A stretch of DNA of 64,000 nucleotides from 4572-13 sp964594065 (GTDB taxonomy: Bacteria; Planctomycetota; Phycisphaerae; Sedimentisphaerales; Anaerohalosphaeraceae), in assembly GCA_964594065.1 (NCBI GenBank), contig CAZQKX010000004.1, forward strand, positions 1 to 64,000. Reading direction: 5' to 3'. The translations under genes and the position numbers were made by a program. The number at the start of each line of letters is the position of its first letter. The first letter of the stretch is position 1. The notes beneath the pieces are model-generated. The model did not search any database. It was not told the origin of the DNA and saw only the letters and a list, made by a program, of their open reading frames with translations. Positions 8,312 through 17,775 of this stretch are shown piece by piece.

Positions 8312-10087
8312 ATGGATAAAAATAACAGATTATTCCGCTCTCTTGCGGACCACTGGCCGGCGGGATTGTATCTTACCGACACAGACGGAAACTGCACTTA
8401 CGTCAACAAAAGCTGGTGTCGGATGGCCGGACTTGAACCGGACGAAGCCTTGGGGCAGGGATGGATACAGGGAATCTATCCCGAGGACCGCAATCTTATA
8501 AACCTAAAATGGCATCAGCTTGTTGAAACTGACGGAACGTGGGATTTGGAATATCGTTTTCAGGATCGCCAGGGCGACATTACCTGGGTGCATGGTACGG
8601 CAACCTCTTTCTATGACGACGACAAACTTGTCGGCTATATCGGTATGAACATTGATATTACCGAACGCAAACAAGCTGAGCAGAAAATTAAAGAGAAGGC
8701 GCATCTGCAAGAGGTCGTTTTAGACAGTATTCCTGCAATTGCCATGCTGATTCGACACGACACAAGACAAGTCGTTGCCTGCAATAAAGCTGCTGAAAGT
8801 GCTGGTGTCATCGTGGGCCGGCCATGCTATCAATCCAGACATAAACGGAGTAAGCCCTGCCCGGCTTGTCAAGCCAACGAACTTCTGAAAACAGGCAAAC
8901 AGCAGCATTTTCAAGTCTGGGAAGACGGGTGTTTTTGGGATACTTATTGGGCGCCGGTGACAAACGATCTGTATCTGTGTTATGCTTATGATCATACCAG
9001 GCAAAAGGTAACCGAGATCGCGCTTCGGGAAAGTGAAGAAAAATCTCAACGGATGTTTACGGATTCGATGGTTGGAATGAGCCTTATAACCATAGATGGC
9101 ACGCTTCTCCAAGTCAATGATGCTTTGTGTGATTTTCTTGGATATAACAAATACGAGTTTCAAACATTAAGTCTTAAAGATGTCACGCATCCTGATGATA
9201 TGGAAAAAAGTCTGCTGAATGTTTCCAGCCTGATCAGCGGACAACAGAAATCATATCATATGGAAAAGCGGTTTATCCATAAAAAAGGTATGATCAAATG
9301 GGGCCTGATCGCTGCTTCAGCCATTTGTAATCAGGACGGCCAGCCCCTCTATCGACTGGTACAGGTCATGGACATTACCGAACGGAAAGAAGCTGAAACG
9401 GCTTTGCTGGAATACCAGAAAAAACTTCAGGCTGTTTCCTCAGATCTGTTTTACATAGAGCAGCAACAGCAAAAAAAGATCGCCGGGGAATTACATGACG
9501 GCGTTTGCCAGCTCCTAGTCTCCTGTAAGATGAGCCTTGGGCACCTGAAAGATTCGCTTGAGGATCAAGGTTCCGCACGTTATGCAAAAGAAATATCTGA
9601 CACTATGGATCATGCGATCAAGCAAATACGAACACTGACGTTTGATCTCAGCAATCCTATTTTATCTGAGCTGGGGCTTTGCAAGGCCATCGATGATTTA
9701 GCAGAGAATTATCTGCAAAAAAAGCACAATATTAAATCAACCGTAACCTGTGACAAGACTATTTGTAAGGATATTGCCCTGCGTCTTTCAGATGATTTAA
9801 AAGAAGTTCTATACCGATCTGTTCGAGAATTATTTGTCAATGTTGTCAAACATGCTCACGCTGCCGCGGTAGAAACTAAGATAATTTACAATGAAAATGT
9901 GCTCCTGATTGAAGTTATTGATGATGGTGTCGGATTTGATTGTGTTGCTGAGGCCTGTAATCGCAAAGCCGGAGAAAAAATGGGTTTGTTTATTATCACA
10001 GAAAGACTTAGCGGCGCCTGTGGGCACCTGAATTTTGAACTGACCAATAAAAAAGGAACCAAAGCTGTCATTGAAATTCCGCTCTAA
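8312..10087 (+). CDS. Cytoplasmic three-PAS sensor histidine kinase, NarL/DegS class
   Basis: A 591-residue kinase without membrane segments, so it senses something in the cytoplasm. PAS domains lie at about 8-120, 125-240 and 245-365, the first and third ending in DITERKQAE-type linkers. The second PAS contains CYQSRHKRSKPCPAC, a cysteine cluster that could hold a metal or respond to redox. A HisKA_3 dimerisation domain has ELHDGVCQLL with phospho-acceptor His395. A HATPase domain follows (RELFVNVVKHAHA N-box, DDGVGFD G1 box). It phosphorylates a NarL-type regulator, almost certainly the gene that follows 19 bases after its stop. AAAGG before the ATG supports the start. Its closeness to the sulfatases makes a role in controlling the galactan locus plausible but unproven. 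Confidence 0.9.
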   Translation: MDKNNRLFRSLADHWPAGLYLTDTDGNCTYVNKSWCRMAGLEPDEALGQGWIQGIYPEDRNLINLKWHQLVETDGTWDLEYRFQDRQGDITWVHGTATSFYDDDKLVGYIGMNIDITERKQAEQKIKEKAHLQEVVLDSIPAIAMLIRHDTRQVVACNKAAESAGVIVGRPCYQSRHKRSKPCPACQANELLKTGKQQHFQVWEDGCFWDTYWAPVTNDLYLCYAYDHTRQKVTEIALRESEEKSQRMFTDSMVGMSLITIDGTLLQVNDALCDFLGYNKYEFQTLSLKDVTHPDDMEKSLLNVSSLISGQQKSYHMEKRFIHKKGMIKWGLIAASAICNQDGQPLYRLVQVMDITERKEAETALLEYQKKLQAVSSDLFYIEQQQQKKIAGELHDGVCQLLVSCKMSLGHLKDSLEDQGSARYAKEISDTMDHAIKQIRTLTFDLSNPILSELGLCKAIDDLAENYLQKKHNIKSTVTCDKTICKDIALRLSDDLKEVLYRSVRELFVNVVKHAHAAAVETKIIYNENVLLIEVIDDGVGFDCVAEACNRKAGEKMGLFIITERLSGACGHLNFELTNKKGTKAVIEIPL

Positions 10088-10106
10088 TGTAGAAAGGACA
10101 AGGCCT

Positions 10107-10739
10107 GTGAATATCCGCGTTGTACTTGTTGAGGATCATGTTATTGTCAGACAAGGCCTGAAATCTCTTGTGTCCGGCTGTAAAGACTTTGAAATAGAGG
10201 TCATCGCAGAAACGGGTGATGGTCGAAAAGCCGTCGAGTTATGCCGCAAGCTGTACCCGGATTTTGTTTTAATGGATATTACCCTTCCCGGCTTGAACGG
10301 CATTGAGGCCACGCGTCAGATTCTGGACATCCATCCTGACATCAAGGTAATCGCTCTTTCTATCCACACTCAAAAAAATTTCGTCATTGATATGTTTAAA
10401 GCCGGCGCCTGTGCATATGTTCTAAAAGAAGCTGCTTTTGATGAATTGATCCATGCGGTCAGTGCCGTGTTAGCAGGCAATACATATCTCAGTCCGGAGT
10501 TGGAGGATCTGTCGGCTAACATCATGAATGAGGACCAGGCAAGCCATCTAACGCCGCGCGAGAGAGAGATTGCCCAGCTCATTGCCGAGGGCAAAAGCAA
10601 TAAAGAGATCGCTATGATCATTCATAGAAGTCCAAAAACTGTTGACATGCATCGCCAGCACCTCATGAACAAACTTGACCTTCACACAATCGCTGATATC
10701 ACCAAATATGCGATCCGTGAAGGATTAACAAACATTTAA
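10107..10739 (+). CDS. NarL/FixJ-family response regulator
   Basis: DNA-binding two-component regulator, 210 residues. I start it at the GTG at 10107, nine bases after AAAGGA. An upstream in-frame ATG at 10071 lies inside the kinase gene and would add a non-homologous tail. The receiver domain begins IRVVLVEDH, with phospho-acceptor Asp57 in MDITLPG and a conserved Lys in YVLKEA. The C-terminal LuxR helix-turn-helix reads LTPREREIAQLIAEGKSNKEI. It is the partner of the kinase just upstream. Its targets are unknown; the shared GAGGTTGATT promoters are candidates. Confidence 0.92.
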   Translation: MNIRVVLVEDHVIVRQGLKSLVSGCKDFEIEVIAETGDGRKAVELCRKLYPDFVLMDITLPGLNGIEATRQILDIHPDIKVIALSIHTQKNFVIDMFKAGACAYVLKEAAFDELIHAVSAVLAGNTYLSPELEDLSANIMNEDQASHLTPREREIAQLIAEGKSNKEIAMIIHRSPKTVDMHRQHLMNKLDLHTIADITKYAIREGLTNI

Positions 10740-10826
10740 GATTATTTCACGCCTCTTTAAACACCTAAAAAAGCCAAAAACATCATTTTGTGGGCATCTT
10801 TCTAACAAAATACAGGTGATTGCCCT

Positions 10827-11357
10827 ATGTTCTTTTTAGGTAAAAATTCCGATAATACTACCAGTTATAGCCTTGCAGGCGGGATATTTCACCCCAAGAA
10901 AAGGGTGTTTTTACGGAGCGGTAGAGTGGAGCAGAGTGCTATAGTTTTTTACATCGAAGACGAGAATGCGGCCATACGGCTCGTAGAGAAAAATCTGCAA
11001 TATAACCATTTTCCGGCAAGACTTGTTTATTTTAGACTAGGCCGGCAGTTTCTCGATTTTTTGACCCGGTTTTCTTCATCGCTGCCTCAGGATGCAGAAA
11101 AAGATATTATCATTCTTCTCGATCTGAACCTGCCTGATATACACGGAACAGACATTTTAGAGGCCATTCGACAGTCTCCGGACGCATGGATCCGCCGGCT
11201 GCCTGTCATTATTTTTACATCGTCTTCAGACCCCAAAGACCGGCAGCAATGTAAGTTTCTGGGCTGTACGGACTATCTTGAGAAATCGTTCGAAGATGAT
11301 CGACTGATTCAGGCACTTGGTAACTGTGTTTCCGAAAAAATATCTCTGTCCAGGTAA
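10827..11357 (+). CDS. Single-domain response regulator (Rcp1-like)
   Basis: This receiver-only protein has an N-terminal extension of about 35 residues before IVFYIEDEN. The phospho-acceptor is Asp99 in LLDLNLPD. IIFTSSS and YLEKSF carry the conserved Thr/Ser and Lys. AGGTGA seven bases before the ATG at 10827 supports this start, although a GTG at 10927 would give a protein of ordinary receiver length. There is no output domain, so it acts as a phosphate shuttle or by protein contact. Related stand-alone receivers often sit next to phytochrome-like or multi-PAS kinases, as here. Confidence 0.85.
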   Translation: MFFLGKNSDNTTSYSLAGGIFHPKKRVFLRSGRVEQSAIVFYIEDENAAIRLVEKNLQYNHFPARLVYFRLGRQFLDFLTRFSSSLPQDAEKDIIILLDLNLPDIHGTDILEAIRQSPDAWIRRLPVIIFTSSSDPKDRQQCKFLGCTDYLEKSFEDDRLIQALGNCVSEKISLSR

Positions 11358-11444
11358 TAGACAGGGTCATGCAAAAAACACATAAACGCATTTTCGTCCC
11401 GCTTTTCCAATTTACTATGAAATAGGCAACGGCTGACTTTTTGT

Positions 11445-11472
11445 TTGCCATAAGATGCATTTTCTCTATAAT
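11445..11472 (+). promoter_or_regulatory. Promoter of the membrane histidine kinase operon
   Basis: TTGCCA, a 16-base spacer, then a perfect TATAAT, 35 bases before the kinase start. It would drive the 11508-15185 signalling group. Confidence 0.6.
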
Positions 11473-11507
11473 ACAGCCTAAGTTGTTGATTCATAAGGGT
11501 CTATCAG

Positions 11508-14147
11508 ATGCAAAATGAGTGTCAAGACAAACAACCATTCGCCCTGTGGCGTTCTAAGTCGTGGTGGATATTTAATTGGGCCCTTTTAATTGGTTCCGGG
11601 GTCATGTTTTTATCCATGATTTTGCTTTTTTATTCCGCCAATCGAATCGTTCGTAAACATTCCCCCCTAATCCAGGACATCCAGGATATCGAAGTTAATG
11701 TTACTCGGGCTCATTTGTGGTTTGAAGAGGTGATCAGCGGTGACAGTACAATCAAAATCGAAGAAATCCGGTTTTTTTTCGACCAGGCAAATCAAGATGC
11801 ACAGGCACTGCTGGAAGGTGGTACTCTGTCTTTTGGAACAATCAAACCGGTACAGGAACCCCAACTGAGAGATAACATCAAGCAGGTTCAATTTTTGCTG
11901 GATGAATTGGAGCAGCTCACAGAGCAGCGCTGGGAAAATATTTCAACCTCCGAAATCGGCAGTGATATTGACCAACAGTATGATACCCTCTTTAAAGAGT
12001 TGTTAGCTCAGACGAAAAAAACGTATGATGGCATTAATCAAATCATTACCGCAGAGTCAAATATTTTTAGGCATAGCGCCAAAGTGCTTCTGGGCACATT
12101 ATGTGCGGCTCTCGTTATAACCGCTTTTCTGATTAATTATTTTCTGCTATACCAGCACAAAAGCAGGTTCAAATTGCTTTCGGTTAACCAGACACTTGAG
12201 GCAAATGAGCAGCAGCTGCGGGCATCGAACCAACAGCTTCAGGCAAGCGAACAGCAGTTAAGAGCTGCCGTCCAGCAGTTGACCGCAAACGAAGCCGAGC
12301 TTGGGCAGTTGGCAAAATTCCCGTCGGAAAACCCAAGCCCTGTACTGCGCGTTCTTGAGGACGGGACCATTTCCTATCACAATCAGGCCAGCAAGCCGTT
12401 ACTTGACACGTGGCAATGTGCTCAAAGTAAAAAATTACCGGAACCATGGCTTGCCACCGTAAAGCAAGCGCTAAACAGTGGAAAACCGAAACAGATAGAA
12501 GCTGAATGCAATGAAAGGTTCTTTTCGCTGAGTTGTGCGCCTGTCACAGACATGCACTACGTTAACATCTATGCGATGGATGTTACCGCGCGTAAGTCGG
12601 CAGAAGATGCGTTAAAGTCCTCTGTTTCCTTACTGACTGCCTCGCTTGAATCCACTGCCGACGGCATTCTGATTGTGGACGGCAGTGGTAAAATTACACA
12701 GTGGAATCAGAAATTTATTCAGATGTGGCGAATCCCGGATGATATTATCTCCAGCAGAGACGATAATGCCGCCATTGAACATGTTCTATCGCAGCTTGCC
12801 AATCCTGATCAGTTTGTTGCCAAGGTCAAGGATTTGTATGCTCACCCTGACGCTTCCAGTTTCGATCAGTTGGACTTTAAAGACGGGCGGATCTTCGAAC
12901 GTTACTCACAGCCGCAAAAGATCGGCGCCGCTGTCGTCGGACGTGTCTGGTCTTTTCGCGATGTGACAGCGCGTAAGCAGTCTGAAACCATCTTACGGGA
13001 AAATGAGGAGCGGTTCAGGCTGCTGTATGAAGAGATGCCGCTTGGCTATCAGTCACTGGATACAGACGGCAATGTGATCGACGTCAATCCTGCATGGCTT
13101 CGACTGGAAGGCTACAGCAAAGAGGAGGTCGTCGGGCGTTCCTTTGCTGATTTTCTGGCAGCCGATTTTCCTGAACTTTTTGCCGAACGATTTCCTCGTT
13201 TCAAGGCCGTCGGAGAAACGCATGCTGCTCCCTTCGGGATGATTACGAAAGACGGCGAACGAATCGATGTGGAAATCGACGGAAAGATCGGCCACAATGC
13301 AGATGGAAGCTTTAAGCAAACTCACTGTGTCCTCCGCAATGTCACCGAGCGCAATAAAGCCGAGCGGGAGCGGGAACGGCTGATGCGCGAGCTGAAATTG
13401 AAAAACGAAGAACTGCAAAGTATCGTCTATATTTCGTCGCACGATTTGAAATCGCCATTGGTCAATATTAACGGTTTCAGTAATCTCCTCATAGAGCATT
13501 CCGATCAACTCAAGCAGCTTATTAACGATGAAAATATTTCCAAAAAGAGTGAAATAAATCAATTGCTGGAAAAGGATATTTCCGAGGACATTGAATTCAT
13601 CGCACACGGCACAAAAAAAATGGAGACATTGATAAATGGTTTGCTGAAGGTTTCCAGGATCGGAACCGCCGTTATCAATATGGTGAAGATCGACATGAAT
13701 AAAACCATACGCAATATTATTAACAGTGTCGCTTATAACGCTCAGGAAATAGGAGCAGAGATCGCTTTCGATGATTTAAATTTATGCCCCTGTATCGGAG
13801 ATCCTGCTCAAATCAACCAGGTTTTTTCAAACCTGATCGACAATGCACTCAAATATACCGATCCCGTCCGAAAAACCTGTATTCATATTTCCTGCGAATG
13901 CAATGATGACAAAGTCGTCTATTGTGTTCAGGACAATGGCATTGGCATTAATGCTGACTATCACGGCAAAGTGTTTGAAGTCTTTCATCGGTTAGATCCC
14001 GGTCACTCGGCTTCAGGAGAAGGTTTGGGGCTGACCATCATTCAGCGCATTCTTGATCGGCACAATGGTAGAGTATGGATCGAATCGACTCCCGGCCAGG
14101 GAAGTAAGTTTTTCGTCTCATTACCCGTAAATGAGGAGGGCCTATGA
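11508..14147 (+). CDS. Membrane multi-PAS sensor histidine kinase
   Basis: An 879-residue kinase. Two transmembrane helices (about 22-43 and 194-216) flank a periplasmic helical sensor of about 150 residues. A cytoplasmic coiled coil of heptad-like repeats follows (EQQLRAS, EQQLRAA). Then come three PAS domains (about 255-365, 370-490 and 500-620), a HisKA domain with SSHDLKSPLVNINGF (His645), and a HATPase domain (NLIDNALKYTD, DNGIGI, GEGLGLTI). This C-terminal layout resembles the phytochrome-like kinases that hand phosphate to small Rcp-type receivers. Its stop overlaps the start of such a receiver gene (ATGA), so the two are translationally coupled. The signal is unknown. Confidence 0.92.
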   Translation: MQNECQDKQPFALWRSKSWWIFNWALLIGSGVMFLSMILLFYSANRIVRKHSPLIQDIQDIEVNVTRAHLWFEEVISGDSTIKIEEIRFFFDQANQDAQALLEGGTLSFGTIKPVQEPQLRDNIKQVQFLLDELEQLTEQRWENISTSEIGSDIDQQYDTLFKELLAQTKKTYDGINQIITAESNIFRHSAKVLLGTLCAALVITAFLINYFLLYQHKSRFKLLSVNQTLEANEQQLRASNQQLQASEQQLRAAVQQLTANEAELGQLAKFPSENPSPVLRVLEDGTISYHNQASKPLLDTWQCAQSKKLPEPWLATVKQALNSGKPKQIEAECNERFFSLSCAPVTDMHYVNIYAMDVTARKSAEDALKSSVSLLTASLESTADGILIVDGSGKITQWNQKFIQMWRIPDDIISSRDDNAAIEHVLSQLANPDQFVAKVKDLYAHPDASSFDQLDFKDGRIFERYSQPQKIGAAVVGRVWSFRDVTARKQSETILRENEERFRLLYEEMPLGYQSLDTDGNVIDVNPAWLRLEGYSKEEVVGRSFADFLAADFPELFAERFPRFKAVGETHAAPFGMITKDGERIDVEIDGKIGHNADGSFKQTHCVLRNVTERNKAERERERLMRELKLKNEELQSIVYISSHDLKSPLVNINGFSNLLIEHSDQLKQLINDENISKKSEINQLLEKDISEDIEFIAHGTKKMETLINGLLKVSRIGTAVINMVKIDMNKTIRNIINSVAYNAQEIGAEIAFDDLNLCPCIGDPAQINQVFSNLIDNALKYTDPVRKTCIHISCECNDDKVVYCVQDNGIGINADYHGKVFEVFHRLDPGHSASGEGLGLTIIQRILDRHNGRVWIESTPGQGSKFFVSLPVNEEGL

Positions 14148-14590
14148 CAGCTCAGAAGCAAACATTAACTGAAAAGAGCGTTACGATAAGGATGAGAGCT
14201 AACATTGTGATCCTTACGGCAGAAGACGACGAAGGTCACTATCTGTTAATAAAACACTGCCTTCGTGGAGCAGGCATTTCAAATGAGATTCTCTGGTTTA
14301 AAAACGGGATGGATACGCTTGAATTTTTATCCGGCGAGGAATTTGAACGGGAGGAAAAGAAGTATATTCTCCTTTTGGACATTCGAATGCCAAGAGTTGA
14401 TGGGATCGAGGTCTTGAAAGAAATGAAGGCCGATGAAACCCTTGCGCACATTCCCGTCATTATGCTGACCACCAGTGAGGATCAGGAATTAGCAAGTCGC
14501 TGTTACGATCTCGGCTGTGAGGCGCATATTGTCAAACCGCCGGGCCCGGTACTTCTCAAGGCCATTAAAAGAGTTTGCCTACAGCTTTAA
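14144..14590 (+). CDS. Single-domain response regulator (Rcp1-like)
   Basis: Receiver-only regulator of 148 residues, overlapping the upstream kinase by four bases. The acidic pocket is AEDDEGH, the phospho-acceptor is Asp79 in LLDIRMPRVDG, and MLTTS and IVKPPG carry the conserved Thr and Lys. The first 17 or so residues before NIVILTAEDD are not part of the fold, and an internal start is possible. It is the obvious partner of the membrane kinase. Output is by protein interaction. Confidence 0.88.
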   Translation: MTAQKQTLTEKSVTIRMRANIVILTAEDDEGHYLLIKHCLRGAGISNEILWFKNGMDTLEFLSGEEFEREEKKYILLLDIRMPRVDGIEVLKEMKADETLAHIPVIMLTTSEDQELASRCYDLGCEAHIVKPPGPVLLKAIKRVCLQL

Positions 14591-14678
14591 AATCGTGCGG
14601 AAATGAATAACCGCCAATATCTTTTGAGTCCTGTTAGTTCAATCCAATTAGTTTTTCATTATTTATACAGGAAACACT

Positions 14679-15185
14679 GTGGATACGATAATTGATGTTA
14701 ATACGGGACAGGTCAAAGTTTGCCGCGGGAACATATCGCTGCGGTCACCGGCGATTGGCTCGTGTATTGTTGTCGCCGCCTATGACTCCAAGACCCAAAC
14801 CGGCGGAATGGCGCATATTATGCTTCCCCATCAGGCTCCGCAGAAAGCTCCCATAAAAACCAGATACGCGCATAATGCAATCGTTGAATTGCGGCGGCAA
14901 ATGATTGAGGAGGGAGTCAATCCGGACGACATCGAAGTGTGCCTGATAGGAGGCGGAAATGTGCTGAAAAAAGAAAATGACACTATTTGTATCCCTAATA
15001 TTGAATCAGCTACTCAAATTCTAAAGGAACACAACATCCCGATCAGAGCTTCGGTTGTTGGCGGCACAGAAAGAAAAAATGCTTTCGTCGACATCACAAA
15101 AGGAACCATTTCCTATACGAAGGGCGATGGGCCGAAAACCGTATTGTGGACAGCTACCGAAGCAAGCAGCGCACGGCACCAATAG
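14679..15185 (+). CDS. cheD: CheD-like chemoreceptor glutamine deamidase
   Basis: CheD deamidates specific glutamines on chemoreceptors and in some species works with CheC. The start is a GTG at 14679 with AGGA seven bases upstream. The catalytic pair is present: Cys29 in IGSCIVVAAYD and His46 in GGMAHIMLP. The later GG-NVL and IRASVVGG-ER segments are also typical. Length (168) is normal. No chemoreceptor, CheC, CheA or CheB is in the window. It follows the kinase/receiver pair by 88 bases, so it may serve that pathway or a remote receptor array. Confidence 0.85.
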   Translation: MDTIIDVNTGQVKVCRGNISLRSPAIGSCIVVAAYDSKTQTGGMAHIMLPHQAPQKAPIKTRYAHNAIVELRRQMIEEGVNPDDIEVCLIGGGNVLKKENDTICIPNIESATQILKEHNIPIRASVVGGTERKNAFVDITKGTISYTKGDGPKTVLWTATEASSARHQ

Positions 15186-15324
15186 CGATACAACAGGTCG
15201 CCAAATGGACAAACGGCATCAAATCCCAAAAAAAGGAGAATTCTCTTCTTCGTAAATCCAGCAATGACATAATAAGAAGAATTTTCTACTGAAGGTGACC
15301 GCGCCTGTTTATTAGGCCGCTTTC

Positions 15325-15353
15325 TTGACAAGTCGTATAATTTATGGTAAAAT
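15325..15353 (+). promoter_or_regulatory. Promoter of the ECF sigma/FecR operon
   Basis: TTGACA, a 17-base spacer, then TAAAAT with a TGG extended -10. This is a housekeeping-type promoter, giving a leader of about 140 bases. The rest of the 15186-15501 gap has no recognised gene. An imperfect inverted repeat of AGAATTCTCTTCTT type spans about 15238-15295. Confidence 0.6.
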
Positions 15354-15501
15354 AAGTCGTCATTAGGATGGGGGATTTTTCGCCATTCTTCGTTGTTTTT
15401 TGGGGCGCTGACCTTATTTATTCATTTTTCATACCAAATCCTTATCTTAGGGATATATACTAACAGAATTAACAGGAAAGTCCTTTGTGTGGTGATAATC
15501 C

Positions 15502-16041
15502 ATGGCTGAAAAGAGCAAAAAAAAAGACGATCAGGGATCAGTTCAGGAGTTTTTACATCTACATTCAAAGTATCAGCATCGAATTTATGGATTTATTATG
15601 TCATTTGTTGCGGACTGGAACATTGCGGACGATATATATCAGGAAACGTTAAGTGTTTTATGGAAAAAATACTCTGAATTCGTCCCGGGAACGAATTTTC
15701 TGTCATGGGCTTTTACCATTGCCCATTTTCAGATCCTTTCGCATCAAAAAAAGCAAAAAACGCTTAAAAAGCATTTTAGTCAGGCCACATTGGATAATCT
15801 CAATGAAGTGGCTTTTTCCTCTGTTAATGAGTCTGACCAGACACTGGTCGCCTTACGCAACTGTGTCAAGAAGTTGTCCGATCGGGGAAAAAAGCTGATT
15901 AAGTTGCGGTATGAAAATGAGTTGACGGTTGCGAAAATCGCTGAGCGGATACAACAAAGTGTCCATACACTTTATAAAGAATACCAGAAAATACACAGAC
16001 AGCTTTTTCAGTGTGTCCGTAAACAAATACGATGGGATTAA
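15502..16041 (+). CDS. ECF-type RNA polymerase sigma factor
   Basis: Sigma-70-like factor of 179 residues with region 2 (YGFIMSFVADWNIADDIYQETL) and region 4 (LIKLRYENELTVAKIAERI) and no region 1 or 3, as in the extracytoplasmic-function class. It is fused in operon with a membrane FecR-domain protein whose start overlaps its last codons, the usual sigma/anti-sigma layout in Planctomycetota and Verrucomicrobiota. Its targets probably include surface polysaccharide-degradation genes such as those immediately downstream, but no target promoter can be defined from one window. Confidence 0.88.
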   Translation: MAEKSKKKDDQGSVQEFLHLHSKYQHRIYGFIMSFVADWNIADDIYQETLSVLWKKYSEFVPGTNFLSWAFTIAHFQILSHQKKQKTLKKHFSQATLDNLNEVAFSSVNESDQTLVALRNCVKKLSDRGKKLIKLRYENELTVAKIAERIQQSVHTLYKEYQKIHRQLFQCVRKQIRWD

Positions 16042-17741
16042 TTCTTAAAACTATGAATCCAGATCAGATCAATAAAATGTATAACTTGTTTGATTCCGTA
16101 CGGGAGGGAGTGATTACGGACGAACAATTCGCTGAATTGGACCAGCTGCTGGCTCAAAGCAAGAGAGTGTGCAAATACTACCATGAATATTTAAGCATGT
16201 GTTCAATCCTTAAAAGCGGCAAGGCAATTGATGAGGATTATACTGCTCCACAAAACATCTCCCCAGCCGTCTGTGATATGCAACTATGGGACGAGTTGCT
16301 CAAAGAAGAAGAAACAGCACCGACCGTCGTGCTTCCAAAGCCAAAAAAACAAAAGCCGAAACGAGAACCTGTTCAGGTTGGTCCCTATCCTAAGATTGAA
16401 CGCAAGCTCAGTAAGTTTACGATTTATTCTGCTGTTGCTTCCATTGCTGCATTAATCTTTATCGTTATCTTCGTTAAAGTTGTTCCCAATCCAATAACAC
16501 TTGAAGTGGCAACGTTGAGCAATACGTTAAATGCGGTATGGGATAAGCCGGGCACCGCAATGGAAAATGAAGCACGGCTGATAACAGGCAGGCGCCCATT
16601 GAAACTGCAAAGCGGCTTTGCGGAACTGCTTTTTGATAATCGCACGAAGGTCACGGTCGAAGCCCCGGCGGAATTTATCCTTCGGGCTGAAAATAAAATC
16701 CGGCTCAATCACGGCAAGCTGTATGTCACCGTGCCGGATGAAGCACATGGATTTACGATTGACACTGAACACGCACAGATTGTTGATTTAGGCACTGAAT
16801 TCGGTGTTTATAAACCAATCGACGGTGATATAACCGTTCATGTGATGAAAGGCAAAGTGCGAATGGATCTCGTTGCCGCCGAACAGACTGTCAGTCAAAT
16901 TCTCACCCAGGCACAGGCTGCCGTTGTAACAACGGAACGTCAGGTTCAAGCCGTTTCTTATGAAGAAGATTTGTTTGTTCGTGACATCGTTCAGCAGCAA
17001 ATACTCATTCAGAGGCAAACAACGCATTTTTGCCTGGCGGATGTTGTTGCAGGCGGAGACGGTTTTTCAGGGACCACCAGCCAGCGCGGAATTGTACCCG
17101 CCAGCGGCCGGATTTCTGCAAAAGCAAAACGTTTTCAAAACCGATTTGGGAAAGAAGGCAATAAGAGAGTAAACGACAGCGAATATATTGACAGCGTCTT
17201 TATTCCGGATGACGGCCCTATTTGGGTTTCCAGTGCAAAGCATCGCTATCGGGGATTCAACGATACAAATCAATATTATTGGTCAGACATTACACCAGAT
17301 GTAAGAATTCCCACAAACATGGCAACAAATAATAAGCCACAAATGTTGAATGAGATTTTTCCGGTATTGAAAGGAAAAACATACGGCGGTTCTCAAAATG
17401 ATCCGGCAATTCTCATTTCACCGAATGCCGGTATTACATTTGATCTCAATAAAATCCGTAACCAATGCTCCGGCAAAGAAATCGTCTCTTTTAATACCAT
17501 TTGCGGCATCCCGGAGAACACACAACAATCATCCGAAAAAATTCGATTTTGGATTATGATCGATGGGAATAAAAAAGCTGTTTTCAAAGCAGAACCGGCA
17601 GGGGAGAAAACTCAAAATTTACAAATACCCATTACGCCGGCCGATCAATATCTGTCACTCGTTACAACGATCGAAGGAACAAACAGCCGGAATTGCTGGG
17701 CTCTGTTTGCTGAACCGAAACTTATTTTAGAAAAGAAATGA
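16032..17741 (+). CDS. Membrane FecR-domain protein, likely anti-sigma/sensor
   Basis: A 569-residue protein. A cytoplasmic N-terminal segment of about 115 residues (LFDSVREGVITDEQFAELD, anti-sigma-like) and a single membrane helix at about 134-155 lead to an external FecR domain at about 175-280. Its core reads SGFAELLFDNRTKVTVEAPA, then VDLGTEFGVY and VMKGKVRM. Residues about 330-569 look like an NPCBM-type beta-sandwich (FIPDDGPIWVSS, GITFDLNKIR), which could bind sugar and act as sensor. The first ATG at 16032 overlaps the sigma gene by 10 bases. The ATG at 16053 is an alternative, and neither has a clear ribosome-binding site. The giant enzyme gene starts 34 bases after its stop. Confidence 0.82.
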   Translation: MGLILKTMNPDQINKMYNLFDSVREGVITDEQFAELDQLLAQSKRVCKYYHEYLSMCSILKSGKAIDEDYTAPQNISPAVCDMQLWDELLKEEETAPTVVLPKPKKQKPKREPVQVGPYPKIERKLSKFTIYSAVASIAALIFIVIFVKVVPNPITLEVATLSNTLNAVWDKPGTAMENEARLITGRRPLKLQSGFAELLFDNRTKVTVEAPAEFILRAENKIRLNHGKLYVTVPDEAHGFTIDTEHAQIVDLGTEFGVYKPIDGDITVHVMKGKVRMDLVAAEQTVSQILTQAQAAVVTTERQVQAVSYEEDLFVRDIVQQQILIQRQTTHFCLADVVAGGDGFSGTTSQRGIVPASGRISAKAKRFQNRFGKEGNKRVNDSEYIDSVFIPDDGPIWVSSAKHRYRGFNDTNQYYWSDITPDVRIPTNMATNNKPQMLNEIFPVLKGKTYGGSQNDPAILISPNAGITFDLNKIRNQCSGKEIVSFNTICGIPENTQQSSEKIRFWIMIDGNKKAVFKAEPAGEKTQNLQIPITPADQYLSLVTTIEGTNSRNCWALFAEPKLILEKK

Positions 17742-17775
17742 AAAATATGAAACGATCACTTTTTTGGGGGTTATC

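Noticed and set aside
14625..14660. GTTCAATCC resembling a tRNA T-loop
   Set aside because: No matching acceptor, anticodon arm or cloverleaf can be drawn in the 88-base gap.
15325..15341. TTGACA with TATAAT only five bases later upstream of the sigma gene
   Set aside because: The spacing is impossible for a promoter. The TAAAAT 17 bases downstream, with a TGG extension, is the proper partner.
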